From: Nonomuraea coxensis DSM 45129
GTDB taxonomy: Bacteria; Actinomycetota; Actinomycetes; Streptosporangiales; Streptosporangiaceae
Length of the DNA: 64,000 bases
NCBI RefSeq assembly: GCF_019397265.1
Contig: NZ_CP068985.1
Location: forward strand, 8,774,501-8,838,500
Direction of reading: 5' to 3'
Part shown: piece after piece, positions 26,732 through 35,358 of the stretch
How positions within the stretch are numbered: position 1 is the stretch's first letter
How the letters are laid out: the number at the start of each line of letters is the position of its first letter
Notes under the pieces: model-generated
Told to the model about the DNA's origin: nothing
The model's database searches: none
Seen by the model: only the letters and a program-made list of their open reading frames with translations
Made by a program: the position numbers and the translations under genes

Positions 26732-29634
26732 AGGCGCGTTCCCTCCGCGACGGCGACCCCGCAGGCGGGCAGCCGTACCGTTGTGGTCTCGTTCCCCAGG
26801 ACGACCGTCGCCTCGACCGGCTCGGCGGCCAGCGACTGGAGCCTGACCCCGTTCTGCCCGATCGAGGTGATGAGCACGTCGGGATGGTCCACCGAGGCGT
26901 ACGTCGTGACGGCCGGCGCGGCGTCGGTGACCAGCGCGCCGACGAACGGCTCGGTGAGCCCGGCCGCCGCCGCCGCGCCCAGCCGCCGGGCGGGGGCGCC
27001 CGCCTCGGAGGCGACCGCGTACCTGAACGTGGTCTCGCCCTGCTGCTGCGCCGGGAAATTGGTGTCCCAGATGTTGTTGAGCGCCCAGGAGTAGACCGTG
27101 CCGTCCTCCTGGTCGAGCGTCGGCGGGAACGGCGCGTACGGCATGTGGATGGTGCCGAGCTGCACCAGCGGCGCCTCCAGCGTGGCCCAGGCGACGGTCA
27201 GCTCGGGGTCCTCGAAGGCGAGCCAGTGCCGGATCGGCAGCATGTACGCCGCCGACCCCGGCACCCGCGGCACGTCAGGCCCGCCGACGCCGCCGGTCAG
27301 CTCCCACGCCGAGGGCGGCCCCGCCGCGAACGGGAAGGCCAGGAACACCGCCTCCTTGGCCGGGGTGCCCTGCTTGGCGAGCCGGTAGGTCAGGTCCAGC
27401 CGGGGCACGCCGTAGTACAGCTCGATCGTGGTGCGGATCCAGTCGACGCCCTTGCCGCGCAGCTCGACCACCAGCCGCTCGCCGACCGCCGTGCGCCGGC
27501 ACTCGGTGACCGTCGCGTGCCGGCCGATCGCCCGGTCGCCGAGCAGCGTGCGGTCGTGCGCGCCGACGTGGCCGGACAGGTGGTTGAAGTGGGGGGCGGT
27601 GGCGTACTGGTCGTAGACGTACTGGCCGAAGCCGGCCGCGGCCTCGCCGTTGACCAGCTCCCGCCCGGCCCGCTTGTCGAAGACCGAGCTGATGTGGCCC
27701 TCGCGCACGTCGTAGGCCACCCGGTAGAACTCGTTCTCGATGACCGCGTCGCCGGGCGGCTCGACCGGCTCGGGGGGCTGCGCCTGCGCGCGGACCACGT
27801 CGAGCCGGACGTGCCCGAAGCCCGGCACGTCACGCACGACCGCGTGGACGTGCCGCCCGATCGGCCGGGTCGGCCAGTCGTCGGGATCCACGAACTCCTC
27901 GTGGTGCGGCACCGTCTCCCCCGTCCGCGCGTCCACCAGCGCGATCGGCACGTCCACCGGCACCACGTCACGCGGCAGGAACGCCCGCACCACGTCGGTC
28001 CGCGCGCGGGTGGCCGGGTTGAACACCGCGAACGCGGGCCGCCCCTCCCCCTCGGCCAGCGCGGCGGCGAAGCGGCGCACGGCCGCGTGCAGCAGGTCCG
28101 CCGCGTCGTCCTGGGCCTGGTAGGCGCCGGAGGACTTGCGCGTCCACTGCAGGCCGCCGGAGTCGCCGGCCTCCTCGGCGTCCTCCCACGGGTTGGCCGC
28201 GCCCCACGTGTGCTCGTTGAACAGGGCGACCCCGTCGTAGGCGGCGTCCACCTGCGCGGTGACGTCCACGCCGGCCAGCGTGTGCAGCGTCTCGGCCACC
28301 CGCAGCGCCGACTGCGCCCGGCGGACGTAGCCGAGCGGGCGCGCGCCCGAGCCGAGCCCGTCGGCCCACCAGTCGGTCCAGTCGCCCTCGTGCACCGCCA
28401 GCCGGTCCAGGTGGCGCTCCTCGACGTGCGCGAAGAAGTCGCTGTTGACCGCCGAACGCAGCCGCGGCCAGGCCCACTGCTCGTTCCAGCGGCGGGCGAT
28501 CGAGGCGGGCACGATCGACGGGCCCGCGTTGTCGGCGTGCGCGCCCTGCACCCGCAGATGCAGCACGTCCAGCTCGTACGGCTCCCGAGGCGCGTCCGGC
28601 CCCTGCCAGCCGAACGTCCCCGGCCCGTACGGGTAACCGCGCGTGGCCAGCGCCGCCAGGTAGCGCGGCAGCAGGTCGTCGGCCAGCTCGTACGAGTCGG
28701 TCAGCCCGACCGTGTTGCCCTCCATGTACGCCATCCCGTGCGGCGTGTCCGTGAACCACACGAGGATCTCGTTCCCGCTGGGCGCCCGCCACCGGAACGG
28801 CCGGGTGAGCTTGTCGCCGCCGTGCAGGTAGGGCACCGACCGCCCGGCCCAGTTGTGCGCCGCCGCGAGGTAGCGGACCCCGGCCGCGCTGAGCGCGTCC
28901 ACCAGCCCGACGACCGCGCCGGGCACGTCGGTGTGCATGGCGGAGGTGACCGGCAGCCCCGACTCGCGGGCGAAGCGGAGCTGCCGGTGCAGTTCCTCCG
29001 TCGAGCACGCCTCGGTGTGGAGCTGGAACGGCAGCGCCGTCACCTCGATCACGCCCTCCCGCGCGAGGCGGCGGAAGGACTCCACCGCCTCGGCGGGGCG
29101 CGCCGCCAGCCACTTCTGCGCCGGCCACGACGACTCGACCGTCCAGCGGAACTTCGCGTCGTCCGGCCAGGACGCGGTCTCCTCCGCCAGCCGCACCGCC
29201 GCGTCGAGGTAGTCGAGGTGGTGGCGGAGCACCGTGCCCTGCGGGTCGGTGTAGCCGATGTCGAGGTGCGAGTGGTGCACGACGAACACGCTCCACTTGC
29301 GCTGCGGCGTCACCGTCACCCGGGCCGTGCCGACCACGCCGCTCTCGTCGCGGCACTCCAGCGTCAGCGCGCGCGGCGCGTCCACCTCGGGCACCAGCAG
29401 CGTCACGTCCGTGCCCGTCGCGCTGTCCACGTCCACCAGCACGTGCGTCAGCGGCACGGTGCTCGACACCCTGACGGCCTGACGCCCGTCGTGGGTGAAC
29501 AGCGGCACCACCGCCACCCGGACCTCCAGCCCGCGCTCGCTGATCACGGGCGTCGAGGTGTCGTCCCGCAGCGCCCGCCTGATCCCGTCGTAGTCGGGGC
29601 TCCCGAGGCTCCGCTGGAGCAACCGGCTGGTCAT
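26728..29634 (-). CDS. GH38-like alpha-mannosidase
   Basis: 968 residues from ATG 29634, six bases after GGGAG, overlapping the permease stop by ATGA. The N-terminal catalytic domain has the metal-binding HHSHLDIGYTD near residue 119 and an Asp in MHTDVPG that likely corresponds to the nucleophile; the middle and C-terminal beta-domains match the GH38 layout. No signal peptide, so it probably acts on imported oligosaccharides. GH38 enzymes usually cleave alpha-mannosides; the closely related bacterial members are often uncharacterised, so substrate is inferred. Cotranscribed with the ABC transporter and sugar-acid dehydratase. Confidence 0.85.
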   Translation of the reverse strand: MTSRLLQRSLGSPDYDGIRRALRDDTSTPVISERGLEVRVAVVPLFTHDGRQAVRVSSTVPLTHVLVDVDSATGTDVTLLVPEVDAPRALTLECRDESGVVGTARVTVTPQRKWSVFVVHHSHLDIGYTDPQGTVLRHHLDYLDAAVRLAEETASWPDDAKFRWTVESSWPAQKWLAARPAEAVESFRRLAREGVIEVTALPFQLHTEACSTEELHRQLRFARESGLPVTSAMHTDVPGAVVGLVDALSAAGVRYLAAAHNWAGRSVPYLHGGDKLTRPFRWRAPSGNEILVWFTDTPHGMAYMEGNTVGLTDSYELADDLLPRYLAALATRGYPYGPGTFGWQGPDAPREPYELDVLHLRVQGAHADNAGPSIVPASIARRWNEQWAWPRLRSAVNSDFFAHVEERHLDRLAVHEGDWTDWWADGLGSGARPLGYVRRAQSALRVAETLHTLAGVDVTAQVDAAYDGVALFNEHTWGAANPWEDAEEAGDSGGLQWTRKSSGAYQAQDDAADLLHAAVRRFAAALAEGEGRPAFAVFNPATRARTDVVRAFLPRDVVPVDVPIALVDARTGETVPHHEEFVDPDDWPTRPIGRHVHAVVRDVPGFGHVRLDVVRAQAQPPEPVEPPGDAVIENEFYRVAYDVREGHISSVFDKRAGRELVNGEAAAGFGQYVYDQYATAPHFNHLSGHVGAHDRTLLGDRAIGRHATVTECRRTAVGERLVVELRGKGVDWIRTTIELYYGVPRLDLTYRLAKQGTPAKEAVFLAFPFAAGPPSAWELTGGVGGPDVPRVPGSAAYMLPIRHWLAFEDPELTVAWATLEAPLVQLGTIHMPYAPFPPTLDQEDGTVYSWALNNIWDTNFPAQQQGETTFRYAVASEAGAPARRLGAAAAAGLTEPFVGALVTDAAPAVTTYASVDHPDVLITSIGQNGVRLQSLAAEPVEATVVLGNETTTVRLPACGVAVAEGTRL

Positions 29635-30443
29635 TGCACACTCCCTAGGGAAAGGCCTCGGGCGAAGAGGCGCTGGGTGGCGAGGAACAGCACGACCGTC
29701 GGCAGCGAGACCACGAGCCCCGCCGCGAGGCCGACCGGCACCGGGGTGCCGGCGTAGACGTCGGTCATGAGCCCGGCGATGGCCGTCATGACCGGCCGTA
29801 CGTCCGCGGTCTGGCTGAGGGTCAGGCCGAAGACGAGGTCGTTCCAGATGAAGGTGAACTCCAGGATGAACACGGCGGTCAGCGCGCTGGCCGACATCGG
29901 CAGGTAGATCCGCCAGAAGACGCGCCACGTGGACGCGCCGTCCATGCGGGCCGCCTCGAAGATGGAGAAGGCGACGCCCTGGTAGAAGTTGCGCAGCACG
30001 AACGCGCCGAGCGGCACGTTGATCGCGGTGTAGACGAGGACGAGACCGAGGCGGGTGTCGTAGAGCCCGGCATCGCTGTAGCTGACGAACAGCGGCACCA
30101 GCAGCATCTGCGACGGGAACACGGTGCCACCGAAGATCAGCAGGAACCACCAGAAGCCGTGCCGCAGCCGCAGCACCACGATCGTGTACCCGGCCAGCGC
30201 CCCGATCAGCACGCCCAGCAGCGGCGAGACCACGGCGTAGAGCGCGGTGCTGGCCAGGCTGCCGCCGAGATCGGCGCCCTCGACGGCCCGCGCCACGTTG
30301 TCGAGCAGCGCGAAGTCGCCGGAGGGCGCCCACGCCCGCGACGGGTCGTACGAGTCGGCCGGCCGCGCGGCGTTGACCAGTAACAGGTAGGTGGGCCCGA
30401 GCCAGACCAGCCCGAGCACGATGAGCACGGCCCTGCGGATCAT
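29631..30443 (-). CDS. Carbohydrate ABC transporter permease
   Basis: 270 residues, from ATG 30443 overlapping the other permease by ATGA. A CUT1 permease of the MalG type: an N-terminal helix, then six membrane helices, with the EAA motif EAARMDGASTWRVFWRIYLPM that contacts the ATPase. The typical short periplasmic loop and C-terminal LFARGLSLGSVQ are present. It pairs with the 280-residue permease and the binding protein upstream. No ATPase gene lies in the operon, so a shared MsiK-like ATPase elsewhere is likely. Confidence 0.92.
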   Translation of the reverse strand: MIRRAVLIVLGLVWLGPTYLLLVNAARPADSYDPSRAWAPSGDFALLDNVARAVEGADLGGSLASTALYAVVSPLLGVLIGALAGYTIVVLRLRHGFWWFLLIFGGTVFPSQMLLVPLFVSYSDAGLYDTRLGLVLVYTAINVPLGAFVLRNFYQGVAFSIFEAARMDGASTWRVFWRIYLPMSASALTAVFILEFTFIWNDLVFGLTLSQTADVRPVMTAIAGLMTDVYAGTPVPVGLAAGLVVSLPTVVLFLATQRLFARGLSLGSVQ

Positions 30444-31282
30444 CGCACCTGCCTCTTCAGGTAGAGGTAGGACGCGAGGCCGGTCACCACCGTGAGCAGC
30501 ACCGCCACGGCCGAGCCGTAGCCGTACTCGCTGGCCACGAACGTCTCCTTGTACATCGTCACCGCCAGCGTCTCGGAGTTGCGCCCAGGGCCGCCCTGCG
30601 TCAACACCCACACGATGTCGAACGTCTTCAGGCTCGCCACCAGCGCGAGACCCACCACGACCGCCGTGAGCGGGCGCATCAGCGGCCAGATCACGTGCCG
30701 GAACAGCCGCCACCCCGACGCGCCGTCCAGCCGGGCCGCCTCGATCGGCTCCTTCGGGATGGACTGCAGGCCGACGACGAACAGCAGCGTGTTCACGCCG
30801 AGCTGCTGCCAGGTCCAGACCAGCAGCATGGCGAGGGTGTTCTGCGGCGCCTCCTGGAGGAACGCGGTGTCCACGCCGAGCAGCAGGTTCGCGATCCCGT
30901 CATGGGACAGGACCGGGCTCCACACCATGGCGAGGCCCGCGCCGCTCAGCGCGTACGGCAGCATGAACGGCACCCGGTACCAGACGCCGCCCCTGAGGTC
31001 GTACGACAGGACCGCGACCAGCAGGCCGAGCCCGACCGGCAGCACCATCGTGCCGGCCACCCAGATCAGCGTGTTGCGGACCGAGGTGAGCAGGGCCGGG
31101 TCGCCCAGCAGCTTGACGAAGTTGTCCAGGCCGACCCATGCGGGGGGCTCCAGCCCGTCGTACCGGGTGAGGCTCAGGTAGGCGGTCCACACGAACGGCG
31201 CGTAGAGCAGCACCGCGACCAGGATGGCCGCGGGCGCCACGTACCCGTGCCGGAACCTGCCGAGCACCGGTGAACGGGTCAC
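30440..31282 (-). CDS. Sugar ABC transporter permease
   Basis: 280 residues starting at GTG 31282, which overlaps the binding-protein stop by GTGA. A MalF-type CUT1 permease with six membrane helices and the EAA motif EAARLDGASGWRLFRHVIWPLM. LTQGGPGRNSETLAVTMYKETF is a recognisable loop of this family. Its product pairs with the MalG-type permease to form the channel. Confidence 0.93.
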   Translation of the reverse strand: MTRSPVLGRFRHGYVAPAAILVAVLLYAPFVWTAYLSLTRYDGLEPPAWVGLDNFVKLLGDPALLTSVRNTLIWVAGTMVLPVGLGLLVAVLSYDLRGGVWYRVPFMLPYALSGAGLAMVWSPVLSHDGIANLLLGVDTAFLQEAPQNTLAMLLVWTWQQLGVNTLLFVVGLQSIPKEPIEAARLDGASGWRLFRHVIWPLMRPLTAVVVGLALVASLKTFDIVWVLTQGGPGRNSETLAVTMYKETFVASEYGYGSAVAVLLTVVTGLASYLYLKRQVR

Positions 31283-32529
31283 TGATGCGTGCTCCAGTAC
31301 TCGTCGGCGGCCTTCTGGATGGTCTCCAGGACCTCCTTGTAGCTGCCGGGCTCGGTGACGAACTTGCCGAACCCGTCGAGCGCGGCCGTCAGCACCGGCG
31401 GCGGCGTCGCCTCGAAGTAGCGGTTGACCAGGCGGTACGTGCCGCTGCCCGCGTCCTTGGTGACCGCGCCCAGCGCCTCGTCCTGGATGGCGACCTTGGG
31501 GTTGGCGCTCACGTCGCCGCGGCTGGTGGCCCACTTCTCCTGCGCCTCGGCGCTGGTCCACCACTTGAGGTACTTCATGCTCGCCTCGGGGTCGGCGGCC
31601 TTGGTCAGCGAGCAGAGCGGCCCGCTCTCGAAGATCATCGACGTCTTGGGGAGTGCCGCGTTGACGTTGGGGATGACGAAGAAGCCGTAGTCGGTGCCGG
31701 CCTTCATGTCCCGCTGGGTCATGCTCGTGTTGAACCAGGTGCCGAACGACACCATCGCCGCCTTGCCGTTCTTCAGCACGTCACCGGGGTCGGTCTTGTC
31801 GCCCGGGTTGATGAAGTAGCCGGCGTCGATCATCGACTTCCAGCGCTCCATCACCTGGACCACGCCGGGGTCGGTGTACTTCGCCTTGCCGGTGGACAGG
31901 CGGTCGTACAGGTCGGGGTCGGTGCCGGCCATGAGCTGCTCGAACCAGACGAACGAGAACAGCACGCTCGTGTGGTAGAACGCCTTGACGCCGTTCCGCT
32001 TGAGGGTGTCGGCGACCTTGATCAGCTCGTCCCAGGTCTGCGGCGGGGTCAGGTCGTGCTGGTCGAAGAGCTTCTTGTTGTAGAACATCCCCCAGTAGGC
32101 GACGTTCATCGGCACGCAGTACTGCTTGCCGCCGATCGTGTAGTAGGGCGCGAGGTCCTGCGACAGGTCGCCCGCCTTGATCGCCTCCTGCCAGACGGCC
32201 GTGGTGTCGGCCACCTGCTTCTGCTTGACGATCTCCTCCAGCATCCCCCCGGTCTGCCAGGTGAACAGGTCGGGCTTGACGTTCGTGCGGAACGACGCCT
32301 TGATGAACGCCTGGTACTGCGCCGAGTCCGTGTATCCCGTCGGCTTCATGCCCAGGCCGATCCGCTGCTTCGACAGGGCGCCCATCTCGTCGAAGTACTT
32401 CGTCCACGCGCCCTTGTCGTTGTAGAGCGTCAGCTCGGTCTTCTTCTCCTGCGTGGCGGTGCCGTTGCCGCCGCACGCGGCGAGGACGAGCGCCGCCACG
32501 CCCAGCGTGGCCACACGTGACCGGAACAT
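31279..32529 (-). CDS. Sugar-binding lipoprotein of ABC transporter
   Basis: 416 residues. A lipoprotein signal ends VLAACG (Cys at residue 19). The mature sequence is a family-1 solute-binding protein with LTLYNDKGAWTKYFDEM, YCVPMNVAYWGMFYNKKLFDQH and TWDELIKVADTLK. The Shine-Dalgarno AAGGAGG lies seven bases before ATG 32529. It follows the regulator gene by 29 nt and precedes both permeases with 4-nt overlaps. The substrate is unknown; the mannosidase and sugar-acid dehydratase suggest an oligosaccharide or a uronate. Confidence 0.93.
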   Translation of the reverse strand: MFRSRVATLGVAALVLAACGGNGTATQEKKTELTLYNDKGAWTKYFDEMGALSKQRIGLGMKPTGYTDSAQYQAFIKASFRTNVKPDLFTWQTGGMLEEIVKQKQVADTTAVWQEAIKAGDLSQDLAPYYTIGGKQYCVPMNVAYWGMFYNKKLFDQHDLTPPQTWDELIKVADTLKRNGVKAFYHTSVLFSFVWFEQLMAGTDPDLYDRLSTGKAKYTDPGVVQVMERWKSMIDAGYFINPGDKTDPGDVLKNGKAAMVSFGTWFNTSMTQRDMKAGTDYGFFVIPNVNAALPKTSMIFESGPLCSLTKAADPEASMKYLKWWTSAEAQEKWATSRGDVSANPKVAIQDEALGAVTKDAGSGTYRLVNRYFEATPPPVLTAALDGFGKFVTEPGSYKEVLETIQKAADEYWSTHQ

Positions 32530-32558
32530 GGGCCGGCCTCCTTGGTTCTTCGGTGTTT

Positions 32559-33275
32559 CTATCGGGGGGATGCGTCTCCCTGGGGAGACTGGAGGCGACG
32601 CTCGACGACCGCCTTCACGTCGGCCAGATGCGACCGCATGCGGGCCTCGGCCGCCGCCGCGTCACGCGCTTCGATGGCCGCGAGGATCGCCAGGTGCTCG
32701 TCGTAGTCGCGCCGCCGGTCGTCGAAGATCTGCAGGATCTCGCGCTGCTCGGGGCCGTGGACGGTGAGCAGCGAGTCGACCACCTCGTGCAGGACGCCGT
32801 TGCCCGCCGTCCTGGCGGTGGCCCGGTGGAAGGCCATGTTGGCGTCGTGCAGCTCGGCGTCCTCGCCGCGCAGGTGCCGCCCCGCCTCGTCGAGCACCTG
32901 CCGGAACGCGGCCAGTTCCTCGTCGCCGGCCCGCTCGGCGGCCAGGGCTGCCAGCGGCGGCTCGATGACGAGGCGGGCCTCCAGCAGCTCAAGCAGCCGG
33001 GCGGCGCGGATCTCGCGCATGTTGGGGTTGGGCAGGACCAGGCGCTCGATGTCGGCGCCGACGTAGATGCCGGAGCCGTGGCGCAGCTCGATCGCGCCGG
33101 TCGCCTCCAGCCTGCGGAGCGCCTCGCGCAGCGTCGGCGTGGTGACGGCGAAGCGCTGCGACAGCTCCCTCGTGGACGGCAGCCGGTCGCCCGGCCGGTG
33201 CCCACCCGTGCGGATGAGCTCCAGCATGCGCTCGGTCAGAGCGTCGGACAGTGTCGGCCGCGTCACCTCGGACAT
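32559..33275 (-). CDS. FadR/GntR-family transcriptional regulator of the sugar operon
   Basis: 238 residues starting at ATG 33275 (a GTG six codons upstream is possible). N-terminal winged helix with RPGDRLPSTRELSQRFAVTTPTLREALRRLEATGAIE, then an FCD ligand-binding domain; conserved residues include the Asp, His and Arg segments ELHDANMAFHRATA and DEHLAILAAIEARD. A perfect palindrome sits right in front of the start, implying autoregulation. It heads an operon with the sugar transporter, mannosidase and dehydratase. The ligand is probably a sugar acid or an intermediate. Confidence 0.92.
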   Translation of the reverse strand: MSEVTRPTLSDALTERMLELIRTGGHRPGDRLPSTRELSQRFAVTTPTLREALRRLEATGAIELRHGSGIYVGADIERLVLPNPNMREIRAARLLELLEARLVIEPPLAALAAERAGDEELAAFRQVLDEAGRHLRGEDAELHDANMAFHRATARTAGNGVLHEVVDSLLTVHGPEQREILQIFDDRRRDYDEHLAILAAIEARDAAAAEARMRSHLADVKAVVERRLQSPQGDASPR

Positions 33276-33278
33276 ATC

Positions 33279-33295
33279 AAGTGATCTAATCACTT
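33279..33295. promoter_or_regulatory. Perfect palindromic operator at head of FadR/GntR operon
   Basis: AAGTGATCTAATCACTT has 7-bp arms and a CTA spacer. It overlaps the untranslated leader or the first codons of the alternative start of the regulator gene. A near copy occurs before the DUF4185-type gene. GntR-family FadR proteins bind such spaced palindromes, commonly TGGTNNNACCA-like or with variations; binding here is inferred. Confidence 0.72.
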
Positions 33296-33338
33296 CTCGA
33301 GGTCGGCGTCTATGAGGAGACGGGGGTTTCCCGGTTTT

Positions 33339-33878
33339 TCAACCTTTGACCAGCTTCGTCGCCAGCTGGGTCATCAGCTCCACCTGGCCGCGCCGCGAGC
33401 TCTCCACCTGCCCGGCCCACGCCCTGGCCGCCGGGTTGACGCCGCCCGCGACCTCCGCCTGCGCCATCCTGACCGCGTCGCCCTGGTGCGCGATCAGCAG
33501 GACGAGCAGGTCCCGCTCGAAGTCCTTCGACTTCCTCAGCGCCCGGATCCGCCTCACGTCGGTCTCCGGCATGCCGCCGTGGTGGTCGTGCGCCCCCTCG
33601 CCGGCCCGCAGCGGCTGCTCCCAGTCGTGCAGCCAGCGCAGCATCATCTCGACCTCGTCCTGCTGGGTCGCCTCGATGGCGGCGGTGAGCGTCCTGACCT
33701 CGGGCGAGCCGGCGCGCTCGGCGCCCAGCCGCGCGATCTCGATGCCCTGGCGGTGATGCTGGACCATCATCTGGACGAACATCACGTCGCCGGCGTTCAG
33801 CGGCGGCTCGGGGGGCGGGGCTCCGCAGCCGGCGAGGGCCAGGACGATCCCGAGGACGACGACCGGAACACCGCGCAC
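33339..33878 (-). CDS. DUF305 family lipoprotein
   Basis: 179 residues. Start GTG 33878 is preceded by AGAGG seven bases upstream. Lipobox LAGC follows VRGVPVVVLGIVLA. DUF305 features are FVQMMVQHHRQGIEIARLG and the second HQGDAVRMAQAE, with paired His and Met residues like those of copper-binding or ferritin-like proteins. DUF305 proteins are secreted and often associated with copper handling; no metal-binding test can be made here. It is divergent from the LLM oxidoreductase gene, with the inverted repeat between. Confidence 0.88.
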   Translation of the reverse strand: MRGVPVVVLGIVLALAGCGAPPPEPPLNAGDVMFVQMMVQHHRQGIEIARLGAERAGSPEVRTLTAAIEATQQDEVEMMLRWLHDWEQPLRAGEGAHDHHGGMPETDVRRIRALRKSKDFERDLLVLLIAHQGDAVRMAQAEVAGGVNPAARAWAGQVESSRRGQVELMTQLATKLVKG

Positions 33879-33898
33879 ACCCGTCACCTCTTTTAATC

Positions 33899-33911
33899 AG
33901 GAAACTTTCCT
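33899..33911. promoter_or_regulatory. Inverted repeat AGGAAACTTTCCT between divergent genes
   Basis: A perfect 6-bp inverted repeat around a single C, in the 110-bp gap between the divergent DUF305 and LLM genes. A possible -35 element TTGACA lies downstream at 33950-33955. The arrangement suits a divergent-promoter operator, but which regulator binds is unknown. Confidence 0.4.
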
Positions 33912-33988
33912 AAGAGTTGACGATTTTCCCCGGCGACACAAGCACCGTGTTGACATCAACCGGACTTGAGCTTGCAAGGTGGTTCGCC

Positions 33989-34882
33989 ATGGAACGTTTC
34001 ACGATCGGCGTCATCCTGCCCGGCATCCCGGTGCAGCGCCGCGACGGCCTCGACCTCCCCGCCGCCGCCCGGCACGCCGAGCACGCCGGCCTCGACGGCG
34101 TCTGGCACGGCGACCACCTCGCCGTCGGCGCCCCCACCCTCGACGCGCCCGTCGCCCTCGCCACCGCCGCGGCCGTCACCAGCCGCGTCACCATCGGCAC
34201 CAGCGTGCTCGTCCCCGCCCTCCGCCCCCTCGCCTGGGCCGCCAAGCAGATCGCGACCCTCCAGCACGTCTCCGGCGGCCGGCTCGTCCTCGGCGTAGGC
34301 TCCGGCGGCGGGCCGGCGCAGTGGGCCGCCGCCGGAGTCCCGTACGCCGAGCGCGGTCTGCGTACCGACACGGCCCTCACGCTGCTCCCGGGCCTCCTGT
34401 CCGGCGAGCGGACGCCGCTGCCCGACGGCTCGGCGGCCGAACTGTCCCTGTCCGTGCCGATGCCTCCGGTGTGGGTGGGGAACGCCTCCCGAGCCGCCCT
34501 GCGCCGGGCCGCCCGCCTCGGCGACGGCTGGTTCCCGTCCCTGATCTCCCCGCGCGAGGTGGCCGACGGGCGAGCGCTGCTGAACGACCTGGCCGGCGAA
34601 CACGGCCGCCCCGCGCCCGTCATCGCCATCGGCTGCAGCGCGGCCCTCGGTCCCGGCGCGCCCTCCCGGGCCGAACTGGCCGCGGGCATCGCCTCCGCCT
34701 ACGACCGGCCCGTGGCCGACGTCATGGACATCCCGCTCACCGGCAGCCCGGAGCAGGCGGCGGAGCGGCTGGCCGCGTACCGGGAGGCCGGGGCGAGCCA
34801 CGCGGTCGTCGGCGTGGCGGGCGACGACTGGCGCGCCCAGGTGGACCTCCTGGCCGAGGCCCGCGCCCTGCTGCTCCGCTGA
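33989..34882 (+). CDS. LLM class flavin-dependent oxidoreductase
   Basis: 297 residues starting MERFTIGVIL at 33989 after AAGGTGG. A luciferase-like monooxygenase TIM barrel with ARHAEHAGLDGVWHGDHLAV, TSRVTIGTSVLV, GGRLVLGVGSGG and the C-terminal AAERLAAYREAGASHAVVGV. The family uses FMNH2 or F420H2; F420 use is common in actinobacteria, and this one has the length and motifs of F420-linked members but the cofactor is not determinable. Convergent with the next small gene. Confidence 0.9.
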   Translation: MERFTIGVILPGIPVQRRDGLDLPAAARHAEHAGLDGVWHGDHLAVGAPTLDAPVALATAAAVTSRVTIGTSVLVPALRPLAWAAKQIATLQHVSGGRLVLGVGSGGGPAQWAAAGVPYAERGLRTDTALTLLPGLLSGERTPLPDGSAAELSLSVPMPPVWVGNASRAALRRAARLGDGWFPSLISPREVADGRALLNDLAGEHGRPAPVIAIGCSAALGPGAPSRAELAAGIASAYDRPVADVMDIPLTGSPEQAAERLAAYREAGASHAVVGVAGDDWRAQVDLLAEARALLLR

Positions 34883-34888
34883 TCGAAG

Positions 34889-35248
34889 CTACGGCCGCAG
34901 CCAGCGAAGGGCCGCGTCGAGGCAGTCCTCCGGGCTGGTGTTGAAGGCGATGGCGGCGTCCGGCGCGTGCTTCCGCACCAGATTGATCATGCGCTCGAAG
35001 ATTCGCAGTGCCGGCTCATGCCCGCGGATGCCGCCGCCGATCACCACGCACTCATGGCCGCCCCGATTCAACGCCTCCACCAGCGCCCCCTCGGGGTCCG
35101 CGGCGAGGTCGACCAGACAATAGTCGGCCTCGACGCCGCGCTCGGCGAACCGGGCCCGGCCGCGGGCGATGGCCGCCTGCACCGGCTCGGGATCCCAGTC
35201 CTTCAACGTGGCGGGATCGAGCCCGACCACCAGCACCCGCGCCGCCAT
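34889..35248 (-). CDS. Conserved hypothetical protein
   Basis: 119 residues starting MAARVLVVGLDP, after GAGG. The pattern is a small Rossmann-like alpha/beta domain: VLVVGLDPATLKDWDP, VEADYCLVDLAADPEGAL and HECVVIGGGIRGHEPALRIFERMINLVRKHAPDAAIAFNTSPEDCLDAALRWLRP. I recognise the fold type but not a function; it has no catalytic motif. An ATG 14 codons further upstream is the alternative start. It converges on the LLM gene 6 nt away. Confidence 0.7.
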   Translation of the reverse strand: MAARVLVVGLDPATLKDWDPEPVQAAIARGRARFAERGVEADYCLVDLAADPEGALVEALNRGGHECVVIGGGIRGHEPALRIFERMINLVRKHAPDAAIAFNTSPEDCLDAALRWLRP

Positions 35249-35286
35249 CCGCCTCGCCCCCGCCCTCTCGCGGTTCTCGGCCACCA

Positions 35287-35313
35287 GCACTTCAGCACTT
35301 CAGCACTTCAGCA
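35287..35313. repeat. Short tandem repeat, unit GCACTTCA, three copies plus GCA
   Basis: GCACTTCA occurs three times in a row and ends in GCA. It sits in the leader of the 119-residue gene, downstream of the VOC gene. Its function is unknown; repeat number may vary among strains. Confidence 0.7.
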
Positions 35314-35358
35314 TGGCACTCCTGCTCCGGCGAGCACCAGCAGCGCTCGAACCGAGAC

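Noticed and set aside
26884..29757. 957-codon plus-strand frame opposite the GH38-like gene
   Set aside because: Shadow of the mannosidase-like coding frame; composition is Arg/His/Val/Gln-rich without domains.
33950..33980. Complete sigma-70 promoter for the LLM gene from TTGACA
   Set aside because: A -10 element with proper spacing is not visible, so I noted only the inverted repeat.
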